Source: Rhizobium sp. J15 (GTDB lineage: Bacteria; Pseudomonadota; Alphaproteobacteria; Rhizobiales; Rhizobiaceae). Taken from it: a DNA stretch of 64,000 bases. Shown here in pieces: positions 18,401-25,594 of the stretch (positions are counted from its first letter, which is position 1; each line of letters begins with the position of its first letter). Made by a program: the position numbers and the translations under genes. The stretch is from the NCBI RefSeq assembly GCF_002531825.1, contig NZ_NWSX01000030.1, positions 1-64,000 of the forward strand, read 5' to 3'. The notes under the pieces are model-generated. The model had not been told where the DNA came from. It was given only the letters and a program-made list of their open reading frames with translations, and made no database searches.

Positions 18401-20131
18401 TGCCTCGACCAGATGGCCATGGCGGGCATAGGCGTCTAGGCCCTTCTCGACTTCGCCGCGGGCAAACAGACGCGAGGCATCGCGCGCCCAGGCCTCACGC
18501 TGGCGGCGCACGCCGGCAAGCTCAGCAAAGCCGATGCGTTCGGTAATTGCCCGGAAGGCAGCACCGGCCTGGATCGGCTGCAGCTGCATCGCGTCGCCGA
18601 CCAGCACGACCTTTACCTCAGCCTCCTCGGCAATCTTCAGCACACGGGCCATCTGCTGCGAGGCCACCATGCCGGCCTCGTCGATCACCAGCACATCACC
18701 GCGATGGAGCGTATCGCGGCCATTGGCCCAGGCCAGTTCCCAGGAGGCAAGTGTCCGCGACTTGATGCCGGAACTGTCTTGCAGCCCTTCCGCCGCCTTG
18801 CCGGCAAGGGCTGCACCGATCACCCGGCGTCCCTCGCCCTCCCAGGCAAGACGTGCGGCAGCAAGCAGCGTCGATTTGCCGGCGCCGGCAAGGCCTACAA
18901 TAGCGGCAATGCCACCATCACCGGTGACATGACGGACAGCATCGACCTGCTCTGCATCGAGCCGGAACGGAGTTTTGGGATCGCCGCTCTCGATGCTCTC
19001 CACGCGTTCGATCGCCACCGTCACATTCCGCTCGGAAACGCCGAAGCCGCGACGCTCCGACAAAACCCGCGCCGACTGCGCCATGTCGTATTCGATGCGC
19101 AGCATCTCCCGCGTGGTAAACATCGCGGGCTCCGACACCTTTCCTGTCTCTGCCTCGATCTCCTGCGGCTTCAGTATGACCAATTGGTCCGACGCCATCA
19201 GCCTGGCGCGGATGTTGGCAAAATCGGTGGGATCGTCGACATAACGGTGCAGCGCCTTAGCGATTTCCCTCTCGTCGAAGGTAGAGCGTTCATTGCCGAG
19301 CTGCTTCAGCAAAAGCTCCGGCTCTGAAAGCAGCCGATCGGCCATCTCCTGGCGGCGGGCGAGATCGGCCGGCGCGAAGTGGAGCTCCCTGCCCTTCCTC
19401 GCCAGCGCCGCCTTCTCCGGCCCGAGATGTTTTTGCGCGATGCCGTCGAGGCCCTGTTCGGCATAGGAGCGACCGTCGAGGCGGATGTCATGTCCGGCCA
19501 GCGCCAGATGCCGGTTGGCCGTTTCCGCCCAGGCGATCTTCCACGCCTTCATCGTTTCCTTGTCGCCCGCCCAGACTTTGTAGACGATCTTGCCGTTCGG
19601 GCGGTCCGGCGTGACGACGCGCAGCGGCTTACCATCCTCACCAAGCACTGGAACCTTCTTTGCCCCGAACCCCTCCTCCGTCAGCGGCCGGAGCGTCGTC
19701 ATCAGGTGGATGTGCGGGTTGCCGTCCTTGTCGTGATAGACCCAGTCGGCGATCATTCCTTTCGAGGTGAGATTGTCGCGGACGAATTCGCGCACCAGCG
19801 TGATATTCTCGGCCCGCGTCAGCTCCTCCGGCAGCGCGATGATCAGTTCGCGGGCGAGCTGCGCATCTGCCCGCGTCTCGAAGGCGTCAACGGCATTCCA
19901 AAACACTTCGCTGGCCTTGCTGACGGACTGACCTGATATCGCCGACCGCAGCCAATCCGGGATCTCATCCGGCAGCGCCAGTTCCTCATACATCAGTTCG
20001 CCCGCCCCACCGCGATAGCTGAACGACGTTCCCGCCTGCTCGTCCATCATCCGGGCGCGGTGGCGATAGGCGGCAGCCGAGACGATGCTGCGTCCCGATC
20101 CCCTACTGATCACCTGCGCTCTGACGAACAT
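15443..20131 (-). CDS. traA: Ti-type conjugative relaxase-helicase TraA
   Basis: A 1562-residue relaxase. The start is ATG 20131 (MFVRAQVISRGSGRSIVSAA), the usual MobA/MobL N terminus; upstream codons of the open frame fall in oriT. Residues 1-230 form the nicking domain, with probable catalytic Tyr22 (SAAAYRHRARM) and the metal-binding H-x-H in NPHIHLM (His140 and His142, His133 nearby). Residues 390-850 form an AAA/UvrD-like helicase with Walker A GLAGAGKST (413-421), Walker B VLVIDEAGM and a late TIHKSQGSTVDRTFV motif. The remaining 700 residues are a helical region that short Ti-plasmid TraA proteins largely lack, though long versions are common in Rhizobium plasmids. It nicks oriT and unwinds the transferred strand. 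Confidence 0.95.
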   Translation of the reverse strand: MFVRAQVISRGSGRSIVSAAAYRHRARMMDEQAGTSFSYRGGAGELMYEELALPDEIPDWLRSAISGQSVSKASEVFWNAVDAFETRADAQLARELIIALPEELTRAENITLVREFVRDNLTSKGMIADWVYHDKDGNPHIHLMTTLRPLTEEGFGAKKVPVLGEDGKPLRVVTPDRPNGKIVYKVWAGDKETMKAWKIAWAETANRHLALAGHDIRLDGRSYAEQGLDGIAQKHLGPEKAALARKGRELHFAPADLARRQEMADRLLSEPELLLKQLGNERSTFDEREIAKALHRYVDDPTDFANIRARLMASDQLVILKPQEIEAETGKVSEPAMFTTREMLRIEYDMAQSARVLSERRGFGVSERNVTVAIERVESIESGDPKTPFRLDAEQVDAVRHVTGDGGIAAIVGLAGAGKSTLLAAARLAWEGEGRRVIGAALAGKAAEGLQDSSGIKSRTLASWELAWANGRDTLHRGDVLVIDEAGMVASQQMARVLKIAEEAEVKVVLVGDAMQLQPIQAGAAFRAITERIGFAELAGVRRQREAWARDASRLFARGEVEKGLDAYARHGHLVEAGSREETIDRIVSDWAAARREAIERSTSEGRDGRLRGDELLVLAHTNDDVRKLNEALREVMAGDNALGESRSFRTERGARKFAAGDRIIFLENARFLEPRAKHSGPQYVKNGMLGTVTATGDKRGDPLLSVLLDNGNKVVFGEDSYDNVDHGYAATIHKSQGSTVDRTFVLATGMMDRHLTYVSMTRHRDRVDLYAAKEDFEPRPEWGRKPRVDHAAGVTGELVETGEAKFRPEDEDADDSPYADVRTDDGTAHRLWGVSLPKALEEAGIQEGDTVTLRKDGVERVKVQIAVVDEETGHKHYEEREVDRNVWTASQVETASARQERIERESHRPELFNPLVERLSRSGAKTTTLDFESEASYRAHANDFARRRGLDHLSLAAAEMEESLTRRWAWIAEKREQVAKLWERASVALGFAIERERRVAYNEERSQTMVEATSSDARTASHSVSGASAAETRYLIPPATSFVSSVEEDARLAQLASPAWTEREVILRPLLEKIYRDPDAALVLLNALASDIGVAPSRLADDLAAAPGRLGRLRGSELIVDGRVAREERNLAVAAVKELLPMARAHATEFRRNAVRFELREQTRRAHMSLSIPTLSERAMARLVEIEAVRSQGGDDAYKTAFALTAKDRSVVQEIKAVSEALTARFGWSAFSAKADVIAERNIVERVPEDLTDERRGKLMRLFEAVRRFADEQHLAERRDRSKIVAGASVDLRTETEKGVGKENLPIPPMLAAVTEFKIPVDDEARSRALASPLYRQQRVALANAATTIWRDPAEVVGKIEELLQKGFAAERIGAAVTNNPAAYGALRGSDRLMDRMLASGRERKEATRTVPEAAARLRALGAAYTNALNSERQAITDERRRMAVAIPALSKAAEEALVRLTAEARKDSRRLGVSAAFLDPGIGREFAAVSRALDERFGRNALVRGDKDLVNRVPPPQRRAFAAMQERLKVLQQTVRLQSSEQIIAERRQRAASRARGINL

Positions 20132-20160
20132 GATCGCCACTGGCGTCTCCAGACTGGCCC

Positions 20161-20195
20161 AAGCACGTCGCGACAGCGACGTATATTGCGCCCTC
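20161..20195. other. oriT: Origin of transfer (oriT), Ti/RSF1010-type
   Basis: Between traA and traC lies CGTCGC-GACA-GCGACG, a perfect 6-bp inverted repeat, followed by TATATTGCGCCCTC. Ti and related plasmids have an ACGTCGC repeat next to a TTGCGCCCT nick region in the same place. By analogy with IncQ and Ti origins the nick is expected on the plus strand between 20190 and 20191 (TTGCG/CCCT). Confidence 0.85.
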
Positions 20196-20249
20196 AAACA
20201 GATCGGACCGAAGGGCCGATGCCGCTTTTCTGGTTGCACGGTAGCGCAT

Positions 20250-20277
20250 TTTACTATTTTATTCTAGTTAGTATAAT
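20250..20277 (+). promoter_or_regulatory. traCDG promoter region with bipartite operator motif
   Basis: TTTACTA (20250-20256), eight bases, then TAGTTAGTAT (20265-20274) overlap a perfect -10 hexamer TATAAT (20272-20277) about 40 bases before traC. The same 17 fixed bases occur in inverse orientation at 28473-28497. A repressor bound here would block traCDG and perhaps traA. Confidence 0.65.
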
Positions 20278-20317
20278 CGCTTCGTTTCGATTACCTGAAC
20301 CCGAAAAGGAACCAGGG

Positions 20318-20605
20318 ATGGCTGCAAAATCATCGATTTCCGATCTCGACGCCCAGATCGAGAAGCTGCGTGAACGCAAACGCCTGCTGATAGTTAAATC
20401 GGCCGAGCGTTTTGCCCGAGCCGCGACCAGAACCGGGCTGGCGGAGATGGAGATTGCCGACGAGGAGGTCGATCGGATCATCGAGGAAATCGCCGCGCGA
20501 TTTCGAAAGGGGGAAAGGAAAATCGCCGCTGGCCCCGCTCCTCAAGCGCGTCGATCAGGAGATAGCGGCGCTGGAGCGCAGGGGCAGGCTCCAAATGACG
20601 GCTGA
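20318..20605 (+). CDS. traC: Conjugal transfer protein TraC
   Basis: A 95-residue basic protein; ATG 20318 follows AAGGAACC. It has the TraC layout of Ti-type plasmids: an N-terminal heptad-rich helix (ISDLDAQIEKLRERKRLLIV), SAERFARAATRTGLAEMEI, then DRIIEEIAARFRKGE. TraC is an accessory of the relaxosome, found with TraD next to oriT. The C terminus is glycine- and alanine-rich. The stop overlaps the traD start, and it is divergent from traA across oriT. Confidence 0.85.
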   Translation: MAAKSSISDLDAQIEKLRERKRLLIVKSAERFARAATRTGLAEMEIADEEVDRIIEEIAARFRKGERKIAAGPAPQARRSGDSGAGAQGQAPNDG

Positions 20606-20834
20606 GCGGAAGCGCGACGCGCGCGAGAAGTTCCTGCTCGGCGGAATCGTCGTCAGAGCAGGGCTGTCGAAAGCCGATCGGGCATTCCTGCTCGGCGGCC
20701 TCATAGAACTGGCAAAGCTCGCCCCAGGCTCCATTGAGCATCGGCGGCTGCGCGATATCGGCGAAGAGGCTTTCAAGGCTCCGTCGCTGGCCGACGTTTC
20801 ATCGCATCTCAAGGAGACGGCGGAATGGGCCTAA
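20595..20834 (+). CDS. traD: Conjugal transfer protein TraD
   Basis: A 79-residue protein starting at ATG 20595, overlapping the traC end by 11 bases. The sequence EKFLLGGIVVRAGLSKADRA followed by FLLGGLIELAKL matches the Ti-type TraD family, in which 'LGGLvvKAGL' is highly conserved. The open frame extends farther upstream, but that part only shadows traC. It is an accessory DNA-processing protein of unknown biochemical role. Its stop overlaps the traG start. Confidence 0.85.
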   Translation: MTAERKRDAREKFLLGGIVVRAGLSKADRAFLLGGLIELAKLAPGSIEHRRLRDIGEEAFKAPSLADVSSHLKETAEWA

Positions 20835-22744
20835 GAGGGAAACCGCATCCGAGCCTGCTGCTCGTTTTGGCGCCGATCGCCGTCACCACGATCACAATCT
20901 ACATTGTTGGCTGGCGGTGGCCAGGGCTCGCCGTCGGCATGTCGGGAAGGATGGAATATTGGTTCCTGCGGGCAGCACCTGTACTGCCTCTAATGTTCGG
21001 ACCTCTTGCCGGACTTCTGACAGTTTGGGCCCTGCCGCTGCATCGGCGAAGGCCGGTCGCCATGGCAAGTCTTTTGTGTTTTCTCGGCATTGCCGCCTAC
21101 TATGCGCTACGCGAATTCGGCCGGCTTGCACCGACTGTGCAGGCCCGGGTCGTTCCGTGGGATCGAGCGCTGTCCTATCTTGATATGGTCGCAGTCATTG
21201 CTGCCGTCGCCGGCTTCATGGCAGTGGCGGTGTCAGCCCGCATCTCCGTCGTCGTGCCAGATGAAATCAAGCGTGCCCGGCGTGGAATATTTGGAGATGC
21301 CGATTGGCTGCCGATGGCGGCAGCAGGAAAGCTGTTCCCGCCGGATGGGGAAATCGTGGTCGGCGAGCGTTATCGGGTCGACAAGGAAATCATCCATGCG
21401 CTTCCCTTCGATGTAAACGATCGCAGCACATGGGGACAGGGCGGGAAGGCGCCATTGCTCACCTACAGACAGGACTTCGATTCCACCCATATGCTGTTTT
21501 TCGCGGGATCGGGCGGATACAAAACGACCAGCAACGTCGTGCCGACGGCGCTCATATATACCGGACCCATGATCTGCCTCGATCCTTCCACTGAGGTCGC
21601 ACCCATGGTCGTCGAGCACCGCACCAATGCGCTCGGGCGCGAGGTCATGGTGCTCGATCCGACGAACCCGATCATGGGCTTCAACGTGCTCGACGGGATC
21701 GAAGCATCCAAGCAAAAGGAAGAGGACATCGTCGGCATTGCCCATATGCTGCTGTCGGAAAGCCTTCGCTTCGAAAGCTCGACGGGATCCTACTTCCAGA
21801 ACCAGGCGCACAACCTCCTGACCGGTCTGCTCGCCCATGTGATGCTCTCGCCCGAATATGAGGGCCGGCGAAGCTTGCGCAGTCTCCGCCAGATCGTTTC
21901 CGAACCGGAGCCCTCGGTGCTCGCTATGCTGCGCGACATTCAGGAGCATTCCGGTTCGGCCTTCATCCGCGAAACGCTCGGCGTCTTCACCAACATGACC
22001 GAGCAGACGTTTTCGGGCGTCTATTCCACAGCATCGAAGGATACCCAGTGGCTGTCGCTCGACAGCTATGCCGCGCTCGTCTGCGGCAATGCCTTCAAAT
22101 CGAGTGATATCGTTTCGGGCAAGAAGGACGTCTTCCTCAACATCTCCGCATCGATCTTGCGCTCCTATCCGGGCATCGCTCGTGTGATCATCGGCTCGCT
22201 CATCAACGCCATGGTGCAGGCCGACGGCGCCTTCCAGCGCCGGGCGCTGTTCATGCTCGATGAGGTCGATCTGCTCGGCTACATGAGGGTGCTCGAGGAG
22301 GCGCGCGACCGCGGCCGCAAGTACGGCATCTCGATGATGTTGATGTACCAGTCGGTCGGGCAGTTGGAGCGGCATTTCGGGAAGGATGGCGCGACGTCAT
22401 GGATCGATGGCTGCGCTTTCGCCTCTTACGCAGCGATCAAGGCGCTCGACACGGCGCGCAACCTCTCTGCGCAATGTGGCGAGATGACGGTGGAGGTGAA
22501 GGGCAGTTCCCGCAACATCGGCTGGGACACGAAGAACAATGCATCCAGGAGATCCGAGAACGTCAACTTCCAGCGCCGGCCGCTGATCATGCCGCACGAG
22601 ATCACCCAGTCGATGAGGAAGGACGAGCAGATCATCATCGTCCAGGGGCATAGTCCGATCCGCTGCGGCCGGGCGATCTACTTCCGGCGAAAGGAGATGG
22701 ATCAGGCAGCGAAGGTCAATCGTTTCGTCAAACCGGTGCTATGA
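20825..22744 (+). CDS. traG: Type IV coupling protein TraG (VirD4 family)
   Basis: A 639-residue inner-membrane ATPase. About four N-terminal membrane segments (residues 8-135) precede the motor domain. Walker A is FFAGSGGYKTTS (about residues 224-235) and Walker B is RALFMLDEVDLLGYM (about 475-489), followed by the YGISMMLMYQSVGQLERHFG block conserved in TraG/VirD4. It links the TraA-bound relaxosome at oriT to the VirB channel encoded at 31-41 kb. It overlaps traD by ten bases and converges on a Phd-type antitoxin gene. Confidence 0.95.
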   Translation: MGLRGKPHPSLLLVLAPIAVTTITIYIVGWRWPGLAVGMSGRMEYWFLRAAPVLPLMFGPLAGLLTVWALPLHRRRPVAMASLLCFLGIAAYYALREFGRLAPTVQARVVPWDRALSYLDMVAVIAAVAGFMAVAVSARISVVVPDEIKRARRGIFGDADWLPMAAAGKLFPPDGEIVVGERYRVDKEIIHALPFDVNDRSTWGQGGKAPLLTYRQDFDSTHMLFFAGSGGYKTTSNVVPTALIYTGPMICLDPSTEVAPMVVEHRTNALGREVMVLDPTNPIMGFNVLDGIEASKQKEEDIVGIAHMLLSESLRFESSTGSYFQNQAHNLLTGLLAHVMLSPEYEGRRSLRSLRQIVSEPEPSVLAMLRDIQEHSGSAFIRETLGVFTNMTEQTFSGVYSTASKDTQWLSLDSYAALVCGNAFKSSDIVSGKKDVFLNISASILRSYPGIARVIIGSLINAMVQADGAFQRRALFMLDEVDLLGYMRVLEEARDRGRKYGISMMLMYQSVGQLERHFGKDGATSWIDGCAFASYAAIKALDTARNLSAQCGEMTVEVKGSSRNIGWDTKNNASRRSENVNFQRRPLIMPHEITQSMRKDEQIIIVQGHSPIRCGRAIYFRRKEMDQAAKVNRFVKPVL

Positions 22745-22752
22745 TCGTGGTT

Positions 22753-23022
22753 TTATGAGCGGCCCACCTCGTCCTCGCCGGCATAGGCGTCGACGGCGTT
22801 TTCGAGTTCGGCAAAAAGCTCATCGGGCATCGTTTCGATAGTGCCGACGGTGCGTCGGTCTGCCTGCCTGATCAGTTGCTGATAATCTTCGATATTGAGG
22901 AGAACCAGCCGGGGTTTGTTCCGCTGGGTGATCGTCACCGGATGACGCAGCGCCTCGGCGATGATGTCGCCGGATTTACGTGAGAGGTCACTGGTTGAAT
23001 ACGTCCCGCTTGGCTTCGGCAT
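22753..23022 (-). CDS. Phd/YefM-type antitoxin without adjacent toxin
   Basis: An 89-residue protein with ATG 23022 behind GGAAGC. The N-terminal half has the Phd/YefM DNA-binding fold (YSTSDLSRKSGDIIAEALRH, VTITQRNKPRLVLLNIEDYQ). The acidic C-terminal tail (MPDELFAELENAVDAYAGED) is the part that normally wraps the toxin. The next gene downstream is traG in the opposite direction, so no toxin is adjacent. Such orphans are frequent beside traG in rhizobial plasmids and may act as regulators or as antidotes for a toxin elsewhere. Confidence 0.8.
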   Translation of the reverse strand: MPKPSGTYSTSDLSRKSGDIIAEALRHPVTITQRNKPRLVLLNIEDYQQLIRQADRRTVGTIETMPDELFAELENAVDAYAGEDEVGRS

Positions 23023-23045
23023 TGGGCTTCCTTGCTATCGCTGGA

Positions 23046-23061
23046 ATTTACAGCATTTACA
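23046..23061 (-). promoter_or_regulatory. Tandem repeat, candidate Phd autoregulatory site
   Basis: ATTTACA occurs twice, at 23046-23052 and 23055-23061 (TGTAAAT on the coding strand), 24 to 39 bases before the antitoxin start. Phd-type antitoxins normally repress their own promoters through short repeats in this position. Confidence 0.4.
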
Positions 23062-23176
23062 ACATTACTGCGATTGTTGTGAAACTTCGCAGCCGTCCTT
23101 CCTCGGCTCACTTGAGGGCCATCGGCAACTGAGAGGCAACCTCGTCTGTCGCCTCTCAGTATGTGAGATGGTGCTG

Positions 23177-23659
23177 CTACCACCATGACCAAACGACGCG
23201 CCCCGCATAGACCGGGATGCGAGTTGCCAACGTGATATCCTTGATGATCGGCGCCAGCGAGCCGAGTTCGTCCGCAATCAGCGCAACGAGCTCAGGATAG
23301 TTGATATCGACGCCAGTGTCGTCGGCAGCCCAAGCGCTCATCCAATCGCCGCCGTTGACGCGGAATTCATGCGTGTCGTAATCAATTTCGAGTTCGTCCA
23401 GCAGATTGATAGTGAAGCGCCCGAAAATCTCGATCTCGCCCTCCAGCTGATATTCGGCGAATTCATCCTCCCCGATGAGAACACTTCGTTCCAATTCCAT
23501 GATGACGCTGATCCGATCGATTGCCGCGTCGAGCCCCTCAACCAGGCGATCGTGAAGCTCTCGCGAAAAATCGCTGTCGCAGCCGAAGCGGTTTGCCAGG
23601 ACGACGAGCCGGAAGCCGGCAAACTTGGTGTAGAGTATGAGGTTCTGATCGGTTGTCAT
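23177..23659 (-). CDS. Hypothetical plasmid protein
   Basis: A 160-residue acidic protein with an excellent ribosome site (GAAGGAGATCACATT) before ATG 23659. It has no signal peptide, membrane segment or motif that I recognise. The N-terminal half carries FAGFRLVVLANRFGCDSDFS and a long helix (LVEGLDAAIDRISVIMELER). The middle is acidic and ends in NYPELVALIADELGSL. It is preceded by a folded leader that resembles the leader of the small gene at 24548-24715, suggesting common control. It is probably a real plasmid-backbone gene of unknown role. Confidence 0.65.
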   Translation of the reverse strand: MTTDQNLILYTKFAGFRLVVLANRFGCDSDFSRELHDRLVEGLDAAIDRISVIMELERSVLIGEDEFAEYQLEGEIEIFGRFTINLLDELEIDYDTHEFRVNGGDWMSAWAADDTGVDINYPELVALIADELGSLAPIIKDITLATRIPVYAGRVVWSWW

Positions 23660-23711
23660 AATGTGATCTCCTTCGTTGATGACGGAGATCGGCCACTCTC
23701 TTGCAAAGAGG

Positions 23712-23850
23712 GGTCAAGGACCGCGGGACGCGGCTCGCAAGCGGGGGAACCGATTTTTCCAGAGCGCAGTGAAACGCAGCAGCGGAAAAATTGGGGGAGA
23801 CGCGCCGTCCTTGACGCCGGATTTGCTGGAGTAAAATTGGACGTCAGAGA
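23712..23850. other. Folded repeat element, copy 1
   Basis: It contains GGGTCAAGGACCGCG, then GGGGGAACCGATTTTTCC, whose end pairs with GGAAAAATTGG (23783-23793) as an 11-bp stem, then GTCCTTGACGCCGG. A second copy with the same order of elements lies at 24771-24915. Each copy is about 55 bases upstream of a minus-strand start codon. Confidence 0.55.
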
Positions 23851-24161
23851 GAGAAGAGACCCGCGGACCCGAAGGGGACGCGACCGTTTCCGGCGTGAGC
23901 CGGCAGGAGGTGTCGAGGATAGAACCGCCGCCCTGCGGCTGGGCAATTCGCTCACGTCATTCCGCGAGAGGGGGCGTGACCGGAGGCGGAGACGGTGTTC
24001 GGGCTCCGTGAGCGGAGCGAATAGCACCCGGCCGCCGATTGGCCGGCTCGCCCAAATCCATGATCTTCGGCTTCAACGATCATCACAAAAATGAATCGGT
24101 GTGGGCCGACCGATTCATAAGTGTCGTTAGACGCAAAAGCTGGAAGAGGCGACTCTCCGTC

Positions 24162-24467
24162 ATGCTCACTCAACCCTATCAGCTCTACATCGAACGCAGG
24201 GACGCGACGAAAAACATGGCGCGCTTCTACGCGCTCGCAATCGAACCGACGTTGTTCGGCACACCATGCCTGACGCGGCGATGGGGACGCATCGGAACGA
24301 TCGGACAAGCCATGGTGCATCACTTCGACAGAGAGGAGGATGCAGTCCGTATGTTCCTCGAACTTCTCCGATCAAAACGGGCGCGCGGCTATAGGCCGAA
24401 CACAAATGTCGGACGGGAACCCATGGTCCGGGCTGTCCGCGGAAGTCTTCCTGGTCCTTGCCGGTAA
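24162..24467 (+). CDS. WGR-domain protein
   Basis: A 101-residue protein from ATG 24162. The segment YQLYIERRDATKNMARFYAL, then CLTRRWGRIGTIGQ, then HHFDREEDAVRMFLELLRSK is a complete WGR domain, named for the W-G-R in the middle. WGR domains occur in poly(ADP-ribose) polymerases and in bacterial MolR-like proteins and are thought to bind nucleic acid. Stand-alone versions of this size are typical of rhizobial plasmids and have no assigned role. The C terminus after residue 75 (NVGREPMVRAVRGSLPG) is not part of the domain. Confidence 0.8.
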   Translation: MLTQPYQLYIERRDATKNMARFYALAIEPTLFGTPCLTRRWGRIGTIGQAMVHHFDREEDAVRMFLELLRSKRARGYRPNTNVGREPMVRAVRGSLPGPCR

Positions 24468-24547
24468 TTATCGGCGTGAAGCGCAGCTTCGGGTCGACGC
24501 GCCGGTCGATCCGGCGTGCCGGCCCAGGCGAGGAGGCAAACGCCGCC

Positions 24548-24715
24548 TCAGAAGGGTGGCGCGGCGTCGATGGCGCCCTCCTGCTCGGCGATCGCTACCC
24601 TCAGTTCGGCCCGAGCGATCTCCAGCTCCGCTTCGATCTGGCGGCGCTCAGCCGGATCGGCGTTTCTGAGCTCGGCCCGCAGTTCCTCAACCTGAATTTC
24701 GAGTGCAATCGTCAT
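24548..24715 (-). CDS. Small coiled-coil protein
   Basis: A 55-residue protein with an AGGAG ribosome site before ATG 24715. It is almost entirely a charged heptad-like helix: MTIALEIQVEELRAELRNAD followed by PAERRQIEAELEIARAELRV, ending IDAAPPF. It is short enough to be missed by a standard length cutoff, but the start signal, composition and folded upstream element support it. Function is unknown; the helix suggests a dimer or a partner-binding peptide. Confidence 0.6.
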   Translation of the reverse strand: MTIALEIQVEELRAELRNADPAERRQIEAELEIARAELRVAIAEQEGAIDAAPPF

Positions 24716-24770
24716 CGTCGTCGTCTCCTGAAATGTGAAAGATGACGCCCGGGGTCGTGAGGATCGGGCC

Positions 24771-24915
24771 GGGTCAAGGATCGCGTCAGCGACCGGCGGA
24801 GCCGGCGAGCGGAGGAACCGATTTTCTGACGGTGCCCTTCAGGGCGCCGGCTGAAAATAGGAGGGGCCGCGAAGTCCTTGAGGCGGCACGAGCCTCACGG
24901 CAGACTTCAAGTATC
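24771..24915. other. Folded repeat element, copy 2
   Basis: GGGTCAAGGATCGCG, GGAGGAACCGATTTTC pairing with GAAAATAGG (24853-24861), an inner stem around GGTGCCCTTCAGGGCGCC and GTCCTTGAGGCGG follow in the same order as copy 1 at 23712-23850. It lies upstream of the 55-residue ORF. Confidence 0.55.
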
Positions 24916-24956
24916 TGAGCAGACAGGGTCCTTGGTCTCGTGTGGCACGACAGGAG

Positions 24957-24989
24957 GATTGAAGGCGGGCTCGATGCCCGCTTTCAATC
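24957..24989. terminator. Strong hairpin downstream of DUF736 gene
   Basis: A 14-bp stem with one G-U pair, GATTGAAGGCGGGC (24957-24970) against GCCCGCTTTCAATC (24976-24989), with a five-base loop. There is no following T-run, so it may protect the RNA 3' end rather than terminate alone. Confidence 0.45.
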
Positions 24990-25026
24990 CCGCTATTGCG
25001 CGCAAAACCTGAGATACGGCGAAGCC

Positions 25027-25046
25027 GGCCCCGATTGCTCGGGGCC
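25027..25046 (-). terminator. Hairpin directly after DUF736 stop
   Basis: GGCCCCGA (25027-25034), loop TTGC, then TCGGGGCC (25039-25046): a perfect 8-bp GC-rich stem 15 bases past the stop codon. It lacks a clear T-run. Confidence 0.4.
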
Positions 25047-25060
25047 GCTCGCTTTGTTCT

Positions 25061-25384
25061 TCAGTTCGGGCTGTTCCAGAGGATCACCTTCTTGCTAGGA
25101 TCGCCGCCGGGTGCCGGTGCGAGATTGCCGAAGATCACACCGATCTCGGGAGCCTCAAGCTTCACTGAGAGGTATTCCTCGCCGGTCTGCCGCGCGATGC
25201 GGTTCCAGGCGGCGCCGATCTCGAAGCCCGTCTTGCGGTGAATGACGCGGTAGTCGGGCGCTTCTTCGCTTGCCTTGCTGGCATTTGGGACGATGGCGAT
25301 CGGGGCGTTGACCCGGATCGTGGCGAAGACGCCTTCGAGGATGCCGTCGGTCTTCTGCGTGAGCGTTGCGATCGTGGTGGCCAT
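25061..25384 (-). CDS. DUF736 family protein
   Basis: A 107-residue protein from ATG 25384 with a GAAGGAGACAACAACC ribosome site. It matches DUF736: an opening MATTIATLTQKTDGILEGVF, a short beta-strand region, then APDYRVIHRKTGFEIGAAWN followed by EYLSVKLEAPEIGVIFGNL. The family is small, single-domain, very frequent on rhizobial plasmids and without an established function. The leader up to 25440 is repeated in inverted orientation at 25595-25645, and palindromes lie between the two copies, suggesting a once divergent, jointly controlled gene pair. Confidence 0.9.
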   Translation of the reverse strand: MATTIATLTQKTDGILEGVFATIRVNAPIAIVPNASKASEEAPDYRVIHRKTGFEIGAAWNRIARQTGEEYLSVKLEAPEIGVIFGNLAPAPGGDPSKKVILWNSPN

Positions 25385-25468
25385 GGTTGTTGTCTCCTTC
25401 GGTTGCTCGGGACCATTCCCGATGGCGCACGAAGAGACGGCCGACCTGCTGCGGTCAGCTCGCCTGAA

Positions 25469-25533
25469 AATTTTGCAAAATTCTATTTTCCACCAGGATA
25501 AACGAACCGAAATCGAATTTTGCAAAAATTTCG
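25469..25533. promoter_or_regulatory. Two AATTTTGCAAAATT-type palindromes
   Basis: AATTTTGCAAAATT (25469-25482) is a perfect 14-bp palindrome. CGAATTTTGCAAAAATTTCG (25514-25533) is a near copy with one extra base, 47 bases away centre to centre. They lie between the DUF736 leader and its inverted copy and look like a pair of dimer-binding operators. Confidence 0.5.
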
Positions 25534-25594
25534 GGCGAGTCTTACCCCTTCAGGGGTTGGCCGCCAAAGCAGGCGGTCGTCTATACGAGCGATA

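Noticed and set aside
23800..24060. Protein-coding gene between the 160-residue protein and the WGR gene
   Set aside because: Frames here have no start signals, and the strongly paired GC-rich sequence fits a structured non-coding element better.
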